Positions 16,746 to 26,163 of a DNA stretch of 64,000 nucleotides are shown here, piece after piece; position 1 is the first letter of the stretch; every line of letters begins with the position of its first letter. The DNA comes from an uncultured Bacteroidota bacterium (GTDB taxonomy: Bacteria > Bacteroidota > Bacteroidia > Flavobacteriales > Flavobacteriaceae). Under the pieces are notes generated by a model. The model saw only the letters and a list, made by a program, of their open reading frames with translations. It was not told the DNA's origin and searched no databases. The stretch lies in the NCBI GenBank assembly GCA_902595825.1, contig CACJRP010000003.1, forward strand, positions 1 to 64,000. The letters run 5' to 3'. Position numbers and translations under genes: made by a program.

Positions 16746-17771
16746 TTAAAGAAAATCTTTATGCCTGGAATATATCCTCCATTTCTTTAAAACTTCTAAA
16801 ATATCCTGAGGTAAATCAGATGTAAATGTCATTTTTTTTTCATTTTCTGGGTGTTTAAATCCAATTGTTTTAGCGTGAAGTGCCTGCCTTGGGAGAATTT
16901 TAAAACAATTGTCGACAAACTGTTTGTATTTAGAAAACCTTGTGCCTTTTAAAATAATATTTCCACCGTATCTTTCATCGTTAAACAATGTATGTCCTAT
17001 ATGTTTCATATGAACCCTAATTTGGTGAGTTCTTCCCGTTTCCAAATTACATTCTACCAAAGTTACATATCCAAACCTTTCAATTACTTTATAATGAGTG
17101 ATAGCAGTTTTACCTATTTCATTTTCAGGATAAACAGACATTCTTAATCTATTTTTTAAATCTCTTGCTATGTTAGCGTTTATGGTGCCATTGTCTTGTT
17201 TAAGATTACCCCATACCAAGGCTTGGTAGGTTCTATCAATAGTTTTATTATAAAATTGGTCAGCAAGACTTTTCATTGCTAGATTACTTTTGGCAACTAG
17301 GATTAGACCACTTGTATCCTTGTCAAGGCGATGAACAAGACCAGGTCTATCATTCGAATTTACAGGTAGGTTTTTGAAATGATATAGTAATGCGTTAACT
17401 AATGTGCCTGTATAATTTCCATGTCCGGGATGAACAACCAATCCTGCTTCTTTATTTATTACTATAAGATGATCATCTTCAAATACAACATTTAATTTTA
17501 TTTTTTCAGATTTTAATAAACTTTCAAAAGGAGGATGAGGCAAGGTTACTTTGACTATATCTTTGGGTTTAATTTTAAAATTAGGTTTTACAGAAATTTC
17601 ATTAACAAATATAAAACCAGATTTGGCTGCCATTTGAATTTTATTTCTTGATAAATTTTCGATCCTATTTATTAGAAATTTGTCTACCCTCAGAGGTTTT
17701 TGTCCAGAATCTGCTTCAAAGGTGAAGTGCTCATATAAATTTTCTTCTTCGATAATCCTATTTTTTTCCAT
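16746..17771 (-). CDS. RluA-family 23S rRNA pseudouridine synthase (RluD-like)
   Basis: An N-terminal S4 RNA-binding domain (LRVDKFLINRIENLSRNKI, about 24-90) is joined to a RluA-type catalytic domain. The active-site motif HRLDKDTSGLILVAK holds the catalytic Asp, and ETGRTHQIRVHMKHIGH is intact. Length 341 and the S4 domain fit RluD, which modifies helix 69 of 23S rRNA, but RluC/RluA specificity is not excluded. It overlaps the PASTA gene by 14 bases. Confidence 0.92.
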   Translation of the reverse strand: MEKNRIIEEENLYEHFTFEADSGQKPLRVDKFLINRIENLSRNKIQMAAKSGFIFVNEISVKPNFKIKPKDIVKVTLPHPPFESLLKSEKIKLNVVFEDDHLIVINKEAGLVVHPGHGNYTGTLVNALLYHFKNLPVNSNDRPGLVHRLDKDTSGLILVAKSNLAMKSLADQFYNKTIDRTYQALVWGNLKQDNGTINANIARDLKNRLRMSVYPENEIGKTAITHYKVIERFGYVTLVECNLETGRTHQIRVHMKHIGHTLFNDERYGGNIILKGTRFSKYKQFVDNCFKILPRQALHAKTIGFKHPENEKKMTFTSDLPQDILEVLKKWRIYSRHKDFL

Positions 17772-18309
17772 TACCTAAAACCAAATCTATTTTTTTTCTT
17801 TGCCGAAGGGTGTGACCTGGTTTAATTTTTTTGCCTTCGTAACGGATCTCAAGGACCATATCTTTACCAATATTGTTTTTATAAATTAATTCACCAACTT
17901 CAAATCCAACAGCATTTAACAAAGTTTCGGCGTTTCTGAGTGTAACTTGGATAACATTTGGAACTTTTATTTTTTTATATCCAACTGGATTTAATGTTAA
18001 ATAAATTTTCCTTCCTCTTTTTACTTCTCTGTCTTGATTTGGGAACTGATCTAAAACAGTCAGAGGGGGGTAATTTGGGTTATATTTTGCAGAATCCAGA
18101 ATTACAATTTTTAAGGATTCACTTTTGGCAGATTCAATTGCCTTGGATATACTAAGACCGAAGAATTTTGGAACTTTAACATAATTTTTGTGTTGAGTTA
18201 CAAAGCCAAGTCCGAAAAAAATAATAAATGCAACAAGCAGAGTGAAAAAAACTATGTATAGTATATTTTTAAAAAAAACTCGGCTAATTATAAACTTAAA
18301 TAATTTCAT
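17758..18309 (-). CDS. Membrane-anchored PASTA-domain protein
   Basis: There is a short cytoplasmic start, one membrane helix (about 14-36, ILYIVFFTLLVAFIIFFGLGF), then two PASTA repeats outside: YVKVPKFFGLSISKAIE...KIYLTLN and KIKVPNVIQVTLRNAETLL...KIDLVLG. PASTA repeats bind cell-wall or beta-lactam-like ligands in Ser/Thr kinases and PBPs; here there is no kinase or transpeptidase domain. It stands upstream of and overlaps rluD, and is divergent from the wall-precursor gene ddl. Confidence 0.88.
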   Translation of the reverse strand: MKLFKFIISRVFFKNILYIVFFTLLVAFIIFFGLGFVTQHKNYVKVPKFFGLSISKAIESAKSESLKIVILDSAKYNPNYPPLTVLDQFPNQDREVKRGRKIYLTLNPVGYKKIKVPNVIQVTLRNAETLLNAVGFEVGELIYKNNIGKDMVLEIRYEGKKIKPGHTLRQRKKIDLVLGNGKK

Positions 18310-18384
18310 TTCTCAAAACTATAATATTTTAATTAAAGCAAACAAATTCATCAATTCAATTATTACCTTTATAATTATTTACAG

Positions 18385-19356
18385 ATGAAAGTAATTGGCA
18401 TAGCCTGTGGTGGATATACTTCTGAAAGAGAAATTTCTCTTAAAAGTGGGAATTTTATGTTTAATTTAATTAGGGATTCAAATTTTGAATGCTATAAAAT
18501 TGACATAAATAGAAGTAATTATTTTGCTATTGATAAATCAGGCAACAAATTTTCTTTAAATAAAAAAAACTTCCGATTTTTAATCAATAACGTCAGCATT
18601 TCATTCGATTATATTATAAATTTAGTTCATGGAAGTCCCGGTGAGAATGGAAAACTTACAAAAAAATTTGAAGATTTGGGAATTTCTCACTCTACATGTG
18701 ATTCTTCAATAGCCGAATTAACATTTAACAAAAAAAAATGTTTAGAATTAGCAAAAGAAATTGGTTTAAAAATTGCAAAAAATCAATTATTCGAAAAAGG
18801 TCAAGAAATTAATGAGAAAAAAATTAGAGATAAAATAGGTTTCCCTTGTTTTGTTAAACCTAATCAATCAGGTAGTAGTTTTGGAATCAGTAAAGTATAT
18901 TCAGAAAAAGAATTAAAGCCTGCAATTGAAAAAGCATTAAAAGAGGATAATGAAATTGTTATAGAATCATTTTTAAGGGGAAGGGAGGTTAATGTAGGAG
19001 TATTTAGATTAAATGGAAAGGTAGAAGTTCTCCCATTAACGGAGGTTATTAGTGACAATGATTTTTTTGATTACAAAGCAAAATATGAGGGCGAGTCCGA
19101 AGAAATAACTCCAGCTATACTACCAATTGAACTTGAAAGTAAAGTTAAAAAAGATGCTTTGAATTTGTATAAAAAATTAAATTTAAGAGGAATTACAAGA
19201 AGTGAATTCATATTTAAAGAAAATATTCCTTACTTTTTAGAAACAAATACAATTCCAGGGATGACAAAACAAAGTATCATCCCTCAACAATTTAAAGCTG
19301 CAAAAAAAGACTTGAAAAAAATTATTTTAGCTATGATAAATGAAGCATTAAAATGA
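18385..19356 (+). CDS. ddl: D-alanine--D-alanine ligase
   Basis: An ATP-grasp enzyme of 323 residues making D-Ala-D-Ala for peptidoglycan. Signature pieces are GIACGGYTSEREISLKSG (Glu of the first site), NLVHGSPGENGKLTKKFE, CFVKPNQSGSSFGISKV and the Mg/ATP end FLETNTIPGMTKQS. It starts the plus-strand pair ddl-coaD, with a 4-base overlap to coaD. Confidence 0.96.
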   Translation: MKVIGIACGGYTSEREISLKSGNFMFNLIRDSNFECYKIDINRSNYFAIDKSGNKFSLNKKNFRFLINNVSISFDYIINLVHGSPGENGKLTKKFEDLGISHSTCDSSIAELTFNKKKCLELAKEIGLKIAKNQLFEKGQEINEKKIRDKIGFPCFVKPNQSGSSFGISKVYSEKELKPAIEKALKEDNEIVIESFLRGREVNVGVFRLNGKVEVLPLTEVISDNDFFDYKAKYEGESEEITPAILPIELESKVKKDALNLYKKLNLRGITRSEFIFKENIPYFLETNTIPGMTKQSIIPQQFKAAKKDLKKIILAMINEALK

Positions 19357-19805
19357 AGAAAGCTATTTTTCCTGGATCGTTTGATCCTTTTACAATTGGA
19401 CATAAAGATATTGTTGAACAAGCATCAAATATTTTTGATGAAATAATTATTGCTGTCGGAAAAAATCCTTCTAAGTCGTGTATGTTTAGTTTAAATGATA
19501 GGATAAGTTTTATTAAAAAATCATTAGGTGCTAATTCAAAAATTAAAATTGAATCTTATTCTGAGTTAACAATAAGCTTTTGTAAATCAAATGACATAGA
19601 ATTTTTAATTCGTGGGTTAAGGAATGTCAAGGACTTTTTGTTTGAAAAAGATATCAAGAATATGCAAGAAACCTTTTCAAATGTTAAATCAATATATTTT
19701 ATATCCGGACCAAATTTTTCTTTTGTTAGTAGTAGTTTAATAAGGGATATTTTAAAACATGGAGGGAAATGTGACCATCTGTTGCCATTTAAATTAAATC
19801 ACTGA
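19353..19805 (+). CDS. coaD: Phosphopantetheine adenylyltransferase
   Basis: The penultimate step of CoA synthesis. It has the nucleotidyltransferase motif PGSFDPFTIGHKDIV (TxGH form), the RGLRNVKDF substrate loop and the C-terminal ISGPNFSFVSSSLIRDI, which corresponds to the usual ISSSxVR adenylate loop. Length 150 is normal. It overlaps ddl by 4 bases and converges on a NUDIX gene 3 bases away. Confidence 0.96.
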   Translation: MKKAIFPGSFDPFTIGHKDIVEQASNIFDEIIIAVGKNPSKSCMFSLNDRISFIKKSLGANSKIKIESYSELTISFCKSNDIEFLIRGLRNVKDFLFEKDIKNMQETFSNVKSIYFISGPNFSFVSSSLIRDILKHGGKCDHLLPFKLNH

Positions 19806-19808
19806 TTT

Positions 19809-20420
19809 TTATTTATTAAAATCAAAATAACTTGAAATTACAAGGTTTATATTCCTATACATTTTATTTTTTAAGGATGGGATAGAGTCTTTGTTAATCC
19901 AAATTGCCTTCTCAATACCTTCTCTTGTTTCTGGGGTAAGTTCCTTATCATAATCTGTTGTCATTAAATACCAAAAGGTCTTCTTTAAACGATACTTTCT
20001 ATTCTTTTTAAAAATATGAAAAGTAGTATTTAAAGGTTTTATTATTGATAAATTTTCAACTCCTGTTTCCTCCTCTACTTCTCTAATTGCTGCATTCTTA
20101 ACATCCTCATTTTTATTTATTCTTCCTTTGGGTAAATCCCATTTTTTATTTCTAAATATAAATAAGTATTGATTTGTATTTAAATTTCTAACTAATCCTC
20201 CAGCAGCTTCAATCAGCTTAAACATGTTAAAAAAATAATACCATAATTTTTCTTCTTTAGAATGATATAAAAAAAGCATTTTTACTTTTTTTGATTTTAA
20301 TACATGAACAATAAATTTTTTATTTGTGAATTTTACGTAAAAAAAAGGTGAATCTTCTTTAGGTGTAGTTATTTCTGTTGTTAGTACTATTGGCTTTTGA
20401 TTAAAAAATACTTTATACAT
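19809..20420 (-). CDS. NUDIX hydrolase
   Basis: The NUDIX box is complete and canonical: GRINKNEDVKNAAIREVEEETGV (G-x5-E-x7-REUxEExGU) at about residues 105-127, preceded by KWDLPK. The first 60 residues form an extra N-terminal region (MYKVFFNQKPIVLTTE) seen in flavobacterial homologues of this length. The substrate cannot be read; diphosphate-linked nucleosides are the family norm. Its start lies 6 bases from the divergent pyrE start, so the pyrE promoter overlaps its first codons. Confidence 0.9.
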   Translation of the reverse strand: MYKVFFNQKPIVLTTEITTPKEDSPFFYVKFTNKKFIVHVLKSKKVKMLFLYHSKEEKLWYYFFNMFKLIEAAGGLVRNLNTNQYLFIFRNKKWDLPKGRINKNEDVKNAAIREVEEETGVENLSIIKPLNTTFHIFKKNRKYRLKKTFWYLMTTDYDKELTPETREGIEKAIWINKDSIPSLKNKMYRNINLVISSYFDFNK

Positions 20421-20423
20421 TTG
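20416..20423 (+). promoter_or_regulatory. pyrE -7 promoter box inside the NUDIX start region
   Basis: TACATTTG matches TAnnTTTG. It ends 3 bases before the pyrE ATG at 20427, so a transcript from here would start at or just around the ATG. A TTTTG at about 20395-20399 is a candidate -33 element. The box overlaps the ATG of the divergent NUDIX gene. Confidence 0.5.
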
Positions 20424-20426
20424 TGT

Positions 20427-21068
20427 ATGATTATTGGCGAAAAATTAGCAATTGAAACTGCTGAATTACTTCTACAAGTTAATGCAATAAAATTAAATAT
20501 TGAAAAGCCTTTCACTTGGTCGAGTGGTATAAAATCCCCAATATATTGTGATAACAGGTTAATTCTTTCATATCCAAAAATCAGAAAATTTATATCAAAT
20601 GAAATCTCTAAATTCATAAAGTCTAAATTCCAAAAAGATTTCTATGTAGCGGGTGTTGCTACAGGGTCAATTGCTATAGGAATACTTATTGCAGAAATTT
20701 TGAAAAAACCTTTTATATACGTGCGTCCGAAACCAAAATCTCATGGTGTCGGTAAACAAATTGAAGGGACGATTTTAGAAAAAACCCCTGTAGTAGTTAT
20801 TGAGGATCTCATTAGTACAGGAAAAAGTTCTTTAAATGCTGTAGAAGCTCTAGAAAAAAATGGTATTGATGTATTAGGTGTGTTCGCTATTTTCTCCTAT
20901 GAATTAGAAATTGCTAAAATTAACTTTGAAAAAGCGAATCAAAAGTTCTACTACCTAAGTGATTTCTCTAGACTAATAGAATGTTCAAGAAGGTATATGA
21001 ATCTTTCACAGAAAGATCTTGATAAAGTGAATAAATGGAAGAAAAATCCATCCAACTGGCTTATTTAA
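20427..21068 (+). CDS. pyrE: Orotate phosphoribosyltransferase
   Basis: It makes OMP from orotate and PRPP. The PRPP motif TPVVVIEDLISTGKSSLNAV is clear, with the ATGSIAIG and YVRPKPKSHGVGKQIEG loops. The track start (20397) adds ten residues that would lie inside the divergent NUDIX gene; ATG at 20427 gives MIIGEKLAIETAELLLQ and 213 residues, the normal length, and is used here. The 3' end overlaps the convergent biotin ligase gene by 8 bases. Confidence 0.96.
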   Translation: MIIGEKLAIETAELLLQVNAIKLNIEKPFTWSSGIKSPIYCDNRLILSYPKIRKFISNEISKFIKSKFQKDFYVAGVATGSIAIGILIAEILKKPFIYVRPKPKSHGVGKQIEGTILEKTPVVVIEDLISTGKSSLNAVEALEKNGIDVLGVFAIFSYELEIAKINFEKANQKFYYLSDFSRLIECSRRYMNLSQKDLDKVNKWKKNPSNWLI

Positions 21069-21819
21069 AAATAATTTTAATATCTGCAACCCGTGGTGTC
21101 TCTTTTACACCACTTGAATTTAAAATTTGAAACCTCTCATAATCATTAAGTCCCAATATTTTTCCTTTTTTGATGATTCCTTTGATTTCATATTCTATTA
21201 TTTTATTTCTTTGAAAAAAGCATTCATTAAAGTCCTTTTTGAGTAAATCAAAGTCCTTGTAAATGAGTATATTATCATTAAAAATATTTAAAAAATCATA
21301 AAGTATTTTTTTTAAACTAAATGAATCATTAGTGATGATTTTCATCGAAGTTGCATTGAGATTTTTTGGAAAGACAATTTGATTTACATTAATTCCAATA
21401 CCTACAATTGACCCCATCAATTTTTTTCCTTTGTATAAATTTTCTATTAATATCCCTGATATTTTTTTGTTTACTGACAAAATGTCGTTCGGCCATTTAA
21501 TAGACAGATTATTAATTCCATGATAACTTAAAACTTTTTTCACAGATAGTGAGGTGATTAAATTTAAACATAAATATGATGAGAAGAGAATTTTGTTACC
21601 ACCTAAAAATAACGAAAATGTTAAGTTTTTATTAGGGTTAGAATGCCATTTCTTGCTTCCTTGGCCCCTTCCATCAGTTTGATTCTTGACCCAAACCACT
21701 AATCCGTTTTTATGTAGTTGTCTATCATATAATCTTTTTATTTCGTTATTTGAAGAGTCAATGGCATTAATTTTGATTACTTTAAAGGGAATCACAAATT
21801 TGTACTTAATTTTAACCAA
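21061..21819 (-). CDS. birA: Biotin--[acetyl-CoA-carboxylase] ligase
   Basis: This 252-residue catalytic-only form lacks the DNA-binding N-terminus of E. coli BirA. It has the biotinyl-AMP loop NQTDGRGQGSKKWHS (equivalent of GRGRRG-x-W), SIKWPNDILSVNKKISGILIE and VGIGINVNQ. It attaches biotin to carrier lysines such as AccB. Without the regulator domain it should not repress biotin genes. It is divergent from rsfS and overlaps pyrE tail to tail. Confidence 0.93.
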   Translation of the reverse strand: MVKIKYKFVIPFKVIKINAIDSSNNEIKRLYDRQLHKNGLVVWVKNQTDGRGQGSKKWHSNPNKNLTFSLFLGGNKILFSSYLCLNLITSLSVKKVLSYHGINNLSIKWPNDILSVNKKISGILIENLYKGKKLMGSIVGIGINVNQIVFPKNLNATSMKIITNDSFSLKKILYDFLNIFNDNILIYKDFDLLKKDFNECFFQRNKIIEYEIKGIIKKGKILGLNDYERFQILNSSGVKETPRVADIKIIFK

Positions 21820-21824
21820 TATAA

Positions 21825-21832
21825 TACTTTTG
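21825..21832 (+). promoter_or_regulatory. rsfS-ftsH -7 promoter box
   Basis: TACTTTTG matches TAnnTTTG, and the box ends 10 bases before the rsfS ATG. It would drive the plus-strand run rsfS-ftsH-LUD-cdsA-psd. Confidence 0.5.
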
Positions 21833-21842
21833 TAAAAAATTA

Positions 21843-22217
21843 ATGGTAATAGAGGCTGAAGGTAAAAATAAATTAATTGAAAAAATTGTGATAGGAATAT
21901 TAGACGTTAAAGGACACGATATTAAAATGATCGATTTAAGAAAAATTGAAAACAGAATTTGTGATTATTATGTTATTTGTTCAGGAAATTCAAACACACA
22001 TGTTTCAGCAATCCTAGAATCTGTTAAAAAAAAGGTCAGTAAAACCATGAAGGAAAAACCATCACATACAGAAGGTGAAGAAAATGCAGAATGGATTCTT
22101 TTAGATTATATTAATGTAGTTGTTCATATTTTTCAAAAACATGTAAGAGATTTTTACAGAATAGAAGAATTGTGGGGTGACTGTAAAACAAACCTAATTC
22201 CAATAAAAAATAACTAA
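21843..22217 (+). CDS. rsfS: Ribosome silencing factor
   Basis: This DUF143/RsfS protein of 124 residues has the family pattern KGHDIKMIDLRKIENRICDYYVICSGNS, HTEGEENAEWILLDY and VVHIFQKHVRDFYRIEELWGD. It binds uL14 and blocks subunit joining in poor growth. It is first of a compact plus-strand run; ftsH follows after 1 base. Confidence 0.95.
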   Translation: MVIEAEGKNKLIEKIVIGILDVKGHDIKMIDLRKIENRICDYYVICSGNSNTHVSAILESVKKKVSKTMKEKPSHTEGEENAEWILLDYINVVVHIFQKHVRDFYRIEELWGDCKTNLIPIKNN

Positions 22218-22218
22218 T

Positions 22219-24159
22219 ATGTCAAAAAAATTAAGCAAATCTCCAAATTTTAACCCATATTGGATATACGGTACAATCATACTTATCCTTTTAAGTTTAA
22301 GCTTCTTCGGTGAAGGTACCATTCAAGCTTCTAATAAAACCAATACTTCAGATTTTGAAAAGTTTCTTCTTAATGGTGACATAGACAAGGTTCTTATACA
22401 AAATGAAAAAATTGCTAAAATTTTTCTTAAAAGAGAAGCACTAGAAAGAAATGAACATAGAATAGCATCAAAAAAGAATCTCTTAGGACAAATCAATGAA
22501 AGTGGTCCTCATTATTCCTTCGAGTTTGGGGATTTAAAACTTTTTCAAGAAAAACTCGAAAAAGCCAGGTCGAGAAATTTGGATTTTCAATATGAATTCG
22601 TTACTGTAGAAAATAAATTTTTTGACATAATATTGAGTTTCCTTCCAATTATTGTAATAATTGGTGTCTGGATTTTTATTATGAGAAGAATGTCTGGAAA
22701 TGCTGGAGGTGGCGCTGGTGGTCAGATTTTTAATATTGGAAAATCAAAAGCTAAATTATTTGATGAAAAAAAGGATATAAAAATTACTTTCAAAGATGTT
22801 GCTGGTCTGGAAGGTGCAAAAGAAGAGGTCCAAGAGATTGTGGATTTTCTAAAAAATCCAAAAAAATATACAATTCTTGGAGGTAAAATTCCTAAAGGTG
22901 CACTTTTAGTTGGACAACCCGGTACTGGAAAAACTTTATTGGCAAAAGCTGTGGCAGGTGAAGCAAAGGTTCCCTTTTTTTCTTTATCAGGTTCAGATTT
23001 TGTTGAGATGTTTGTTGGTGTTGGTGCCTCAAGAGTAAGAGATTTATTTAAACAAGCTAAAGATAAATCACCCTCTATAATATTTATAGACGAAATAGAC
23101 GCAATTGGAAGAGCAAGAGGGAAAAACAATTTTACAGGGTCAAATGACGAGAGAGAAAATACCCTTAATCAACTTTTAACCGAGATGGATGGTTTTGGAA
23201 CAAATACTAATGTTATCGTTTTAGCAGCCACTAATAGAGCTGATGTATTAGATAAAGCATTGATGAGAGCAGGTAGGTTTGACAGGCAAATTTACGTCGA
23301 TTTACCTGATCTTAGAGAAAGAAAAGAAATCTTTCAAGTTCATCTAAAACCACTAAAGAAAACTAAAACACTAGATATTGACTTTCTTGCTAAACAAACA
23401 CCTGGTTTTTCTGGCGCTGATATTGCAAATGTTTGCAATGAAGCAGCCCTTATTGCTGCTAGGAAGAACAGAAAAAATGTTGGTAAACAGGATTTTTTAG
23501 ATGCTGTAGATAGAATTGTTGGTGGACTTGAAAAGAAAAATAAAATTATTTCTCAAGAGGAGAAGAAAACAATTGCATTTCATGAGGCAGGCCATGCTTT
23601 AGTAAGCTGGCTACTCGAATTTGCTGCTCCATTGGTAAAGGTCACAATAGTACCAAGAGGTAGATCTCTAGGTGCTGCTTGGTATTTGCCAGAAGAAAGA
23701 ATGATAGTCAGAACTGAACAAATGTTAGATGAAATGTGTGCAACCCTTGGAGGAAGAGCTGCAGAGAAAATAATTTTTAATAAAATTTCTACAGGTGCCT
23801 TAAGTGATCTTGAAAAGGTAACCCAACAGGCAAAAGCAATGGTAACAGTTTACGGTTTAAATGATGAAATTGGAAATATAACATACTACGATTCTAGTGG
23901 TCAAAGTGATTATAATTTTTCAAAACCTTACTCAGAAGAAACAGCCCAAACAATTGATAAGGAAATTTCTAAAATTGTAGAAAAACAATTTACTAGAGCA
24001 TGTAAGATAATTAAAACCCATAAGGAAAAATTGGACAAGTTGGCTACTAAATTATTAGAAAAGGAAGTTATCTTTAAAGATGATCTTGTCAAAATCTTAG
24101 GCAAAAGACCCTTCATAGAAAAAAATAACACAGAAATTCCTCCCAAAAAAAATAATTAA
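22219..24159 (+). CDS. ftsH: ATP-dependent zinc metalloprotease FtsH
   Basis: A membrane AAA+ protease of 646 residues. There are two helices (about 16-34 and 135-155) around a periplasmic loop, then the AAA domain with Walker A GQPGTGKT (232-239; the usual second residue Pro is Gln here), Walker [12 protein letters not shown] and [12 protein letters not shown]. The zinc site HEAGH is at about 455-459. It degrades unassembled membrane proteins and short-lived regulators. It sits between rsfS and the LUD gene with 1- and 4-base gaps. Confidence 0.97.
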   Translation: MSKKLSKSPNFNPYWIYGTIILILLSLSFFGEGTIQASNKTNTSDFEKFLLNGDIDKVLIQNEKIAKIFLKREALERNEHRIASKKNLLGQINESGPHYSFEFGDLKLFQEKLEKARSRNLDFQYEFVTVENKFFDIILSFLPIIVIIGVWIFIMRRMSGNAGGGAGGQIFNIGKSKAKLFDEKKDIKITFKDVAGLEGAKEEVQEIVDFLKNPKKYTILGGKIPKGALLVGQPGTGKTLLAKAVAGEAKVPFFSLSGSDFVEMFVGVGASRVRDLFKQAKDKSPSIIFIDEIDAIGRARGKNNFTGSNDERENTLNQLLTEMDGFGTNTNVIVLAATNRADVLDKALMRAGRFDRQIYVDLPDLRERKEIFQVHLKPLKKTKTLDIDFLAKQTPGFSGADIANVCNEAALIAARKNRKNVGKQDFLDAVDRIVGGLEKKNKIISQEEKKTIAFHEAGHALVSWLLEFAAPLVKVTIVPRGRSLGAAWYLPEERMIVRTEQMLDEMCATLGGRAAEKIIFNKISTGALSDLEKVTQQAKAMVTVYGLNDEIGNITYYDSSGQSDYNFSKPYSEETAQTIDKEISKIVEKQFTRACKIIKTHKEKLDKLATKLLEKEVIFKDDLVKILGKRPFIEKNNTEIPPKKNN

Positions 24160-24163
24160 AAGG

Positions 24164-24733
24164 GTGGGGTTGTTAGGTAAATTTTTTCGTAAAAATAAAC
24201 CTAAAAAAAGCAAGTATCTTCCCGAAAAAAAAGAACCAGTAGACATCTCATTCGTTAAAAAATTTACTTCAAATGGAGGAAAATTCCTCTATTGTGAAAA
24301 TGAAGAAGAATTAAAAACTAATTTTCAAAATATTTTAATTGAGAATCAAATATCTACCTCAGAAGTTTTTTCTTGCGAAGACTCTCTCGTTAACTATTTC
24401 CAAATCAATAATGAAATCATAAATTCTAAGGCCTTTCTAATAAACTGTGATTTTTTAATATCTGATCAAGGTTCCATCATGGTGTCCAATCGTCAGATTT
24501 TGGATAAAAAACTAGATGAGTTACCAAAAATTTTAATAATAATAGCAAACACTTCAGACATTAAAAATGATGTTAGTGATGCTATGAGTGCAATTAAAAA
24601 TAAATATGGTAAATCAATTCCTCTAAATATTACAAATATCCATCCCACAGATACTAAAAAAAACTCAAATTTCATCTCCTATAAAAGAACATCAAAAGAG
24701 TTATATTTGCTTTTAAGGGATGTTAATAAATGA
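24164..24733 (+). CDS. LUD-domain protein (LutC/YkgG-like)
   Basis: This 189-residue protein has an N-terminal basic stretch, KYLPEKKEPVDISFVKKF, then an LUD-type nucleotide-binding core: FLYCENEEELKTNF, CDFLISDQGSIMVSN and ELPKILIIIANTSDI. LutC helps lactate oxidation in other bacteria, but this flavobacterial type between ftsH and cdsA has no lutAB neighbours, so its role is unknown. The start is GTG at 24164; TTG at 24170 is possible. It overlaps cdsA by 4 bases. Confidence 0.8.
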   Translation: MGLLGKFFRKNKPKKSKYLPEKKEPVDISFVKKFTSNGGKFLYCENEEELKTNFQNILIENQISTSEVFSCEDSLVNYFQINNEIINSKAFLINCDFLISDQGSIMVSNRQILDKKLDELPKILIIIANTSDIKNDVSDAMSAIKNKYGKSIPLNITNIHPTDTKKNSNFISYKRTSKELYLLLRDVNK

Positions 24734-25515
24734 AAAATTTTTGGACACGCTTTTTATCAGGTTTGTTGTACGCTTTACTAATAACAATATCTATTTTCTA
24801 TTCTAATATTTCTTTTAAAATATTAATCACAATTTTGTCAACTATTGTGCTTAAAGAATATTTTAATCTTGTCAACCTAGAAAATTACTCTTTCCTATTA
24901 CTTACTTTGTTTTTTATTTGGGCTCCTAAAAATTTAATTATTAATAATTATATAATCATAACTATCTGTGTTGTTTCTTTAATATCTAATATTTATTGTA
25001 CAATTTTACTTTTTTTCAATAGGGGTTTTAAATATTCAAAAATTAATTTTTATTTGTCATCATTATATATAACTACTTCTTTCTTTTTTATGGTTCTAAT
25101 TCATGAACATGGAACCGTTTTTAGTCCTTTATATCTGTTTGTATTTTTTTCTTCAACCTGGGTAAATAATACTTTTGCTTATTTGGTAGGCTCTAAATTT
25201 GGTAAAAATAAAATTCTGGAGGAAATTTCTCCTAACAAAACTTGGGAGGGATTTTTCGGTGGGTTTTTTGCATCATTCACTTTTATATCACTTATGGAAT
25301 ATTATTTTAATCTATTTAATATTTATTGGATAGTTTTAGTAATAATAATACCAGTTGTTTCATTAATTGGTGATCTTCTACAATCATTATATAAAAGAAA
25401 AGCAAAAACAAAGGATAGTGGAAATTTAATACCTGGTCATGGTGGAGCTTACGATAGAATGGATAGTGTTATTTATTCCGCTCTTTATTACTATCTTTTC
25501 CTAAAATTAATTTAG
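24730..25515 (+). CDS. cdsA: Phosphatidate cytidylyltransferase
   Basis: This integral membrane enzyme of 261 residues makes CDP-diacylglycerol. The CdsA signature is at the end, SLIGDLLQSLYKRKAKTKDSGNLIPGHGGAYDRMDS, with SPNKTWEGFFGG before it; these hold the metal-binding Asp residues. Several hydrophobic helices precede it. The next gene, psd, acts later in the same phospholipid pathway. Confidence 0.95.
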   Translation: MKNFWTRFLSGLLYALLITISIFYSNISFKILITILSTIVLKEYFNLVNLENYSFLLLTLFFIWAPKNLIINNYIIITICVVSLISNIYCTILLFFNRGFKYSKINFYLSSLYITTSFFFMVLIHEHGTVFSPLYLFVFFSSTWVNNTFAYLVGSKFGKNKILEEISPNKTWEGFFGGFFASFTFISLMEYYFNLFNIYWIVLVIIIPVVSLIGDLLQSLYKRKAKTKDSGNLIPGHGGAYDRMDSVIYSALYYYLFLKLI

Positions 25516-25517
25516 AT

Positions 25518-26162
25518 ATGTTTCATAAAGAGGGATTTAGAATAATAATTATTTCGCTACTAATAACATCTTGTTTAATTATTTACTTTGAATATTCATT
25601 AAATAGCAATAAACTGAAATTTTTTTTAAGTTTATTTTGTCTCATATTTTTTATCCTAATCCTACAATTTTTTCGAAATCCGAAAAGAAAAATTAAGCTC
25701 AATGATAAGTCAATTTTAGCTCCTGCAGATGGAAAGATAGTAATAATCCAAGAAGTTTATGAAAACGAATTTTACAAAGAAAATCGATTACAGGTTTCTA
25801 TTTTTATGTCGCCATTTAATGTACACGTTACAAGGTACCCTGTTGGTGGTGAAATTATTTTTAATAAATATCATCCTGGAAAATATTTATTTGCATGGCA
25901 TCCAAAATCTTCGGAATTGAACGAGAGAACCTCTGTGGTGATTAAAAACAAATTTTTTGGAAATATTCTTTATAGACAAATAGCTGGTGCTTTAGCTAGA
26001 AGGATAGTAAATTATGCAACTGTTGGAAGGAAAATTAAACAAGGGGATGATTCAGGATTTATCAAATTTGGTTCAAGACTAGATATCTTTTTACCTCTAA
26101 AAACCAAAGTGAGTGTTAGGATCAATCAAAAGGTAAAAGGTGGCATTAGCAAGATAGCATAG
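25518..26162 (+). CDS. psd: Phosphatidylserine decarboxylase family protein
   Basis: This is the short (214-residue) Psd form. An N-terminal membrane hairpin is followed by ILAPADGKIVII, FMSPFNVHVTRYPVGG, the HPKSSELNERTSVVI loop and the self-cleavage site at GFIKFGSR, where the Ser of the Gly-Ser pair becomes the pyruvoyl group. It makes phosphatidylethanolamine. It lies 2 bases after cdsA and ends 1 base from the convergent valS. Confidence 0.94.
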   Translation: MFHKEGFRIIIISLLITSCLIIYFEYSLNSNKLKFFLSLFCLIFFILILQFFRNPKRKIKLNDKSILAPADGKIVIIQEVYENEFYKENRLQVSIFMSPFNVHVTRYPVGGEIIFNKYHPGKYLFAWHPKSSELNERTSVVIKNKFFGNILYRQIAGALARRIVNYATVGRKIKQGDDSGFIKFGSRLDIFLPLKTKVSVRINQKVKGGISKIA

Positions 26163-26163
26163 A

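Noticed and set aside
19799-19822. GATTTT/AAAATC hairpin between coaD and the NUDIX gene as a two-way terminator
   Set aside because: The stem is only six A/T-rich pairs and lies largely within the NUDIX C-terminal codons.
22722-23129. 135-residue minus-strand ORF
   Set aside because: It is an antisense shadow of the ftsH AAA domain with no family features.
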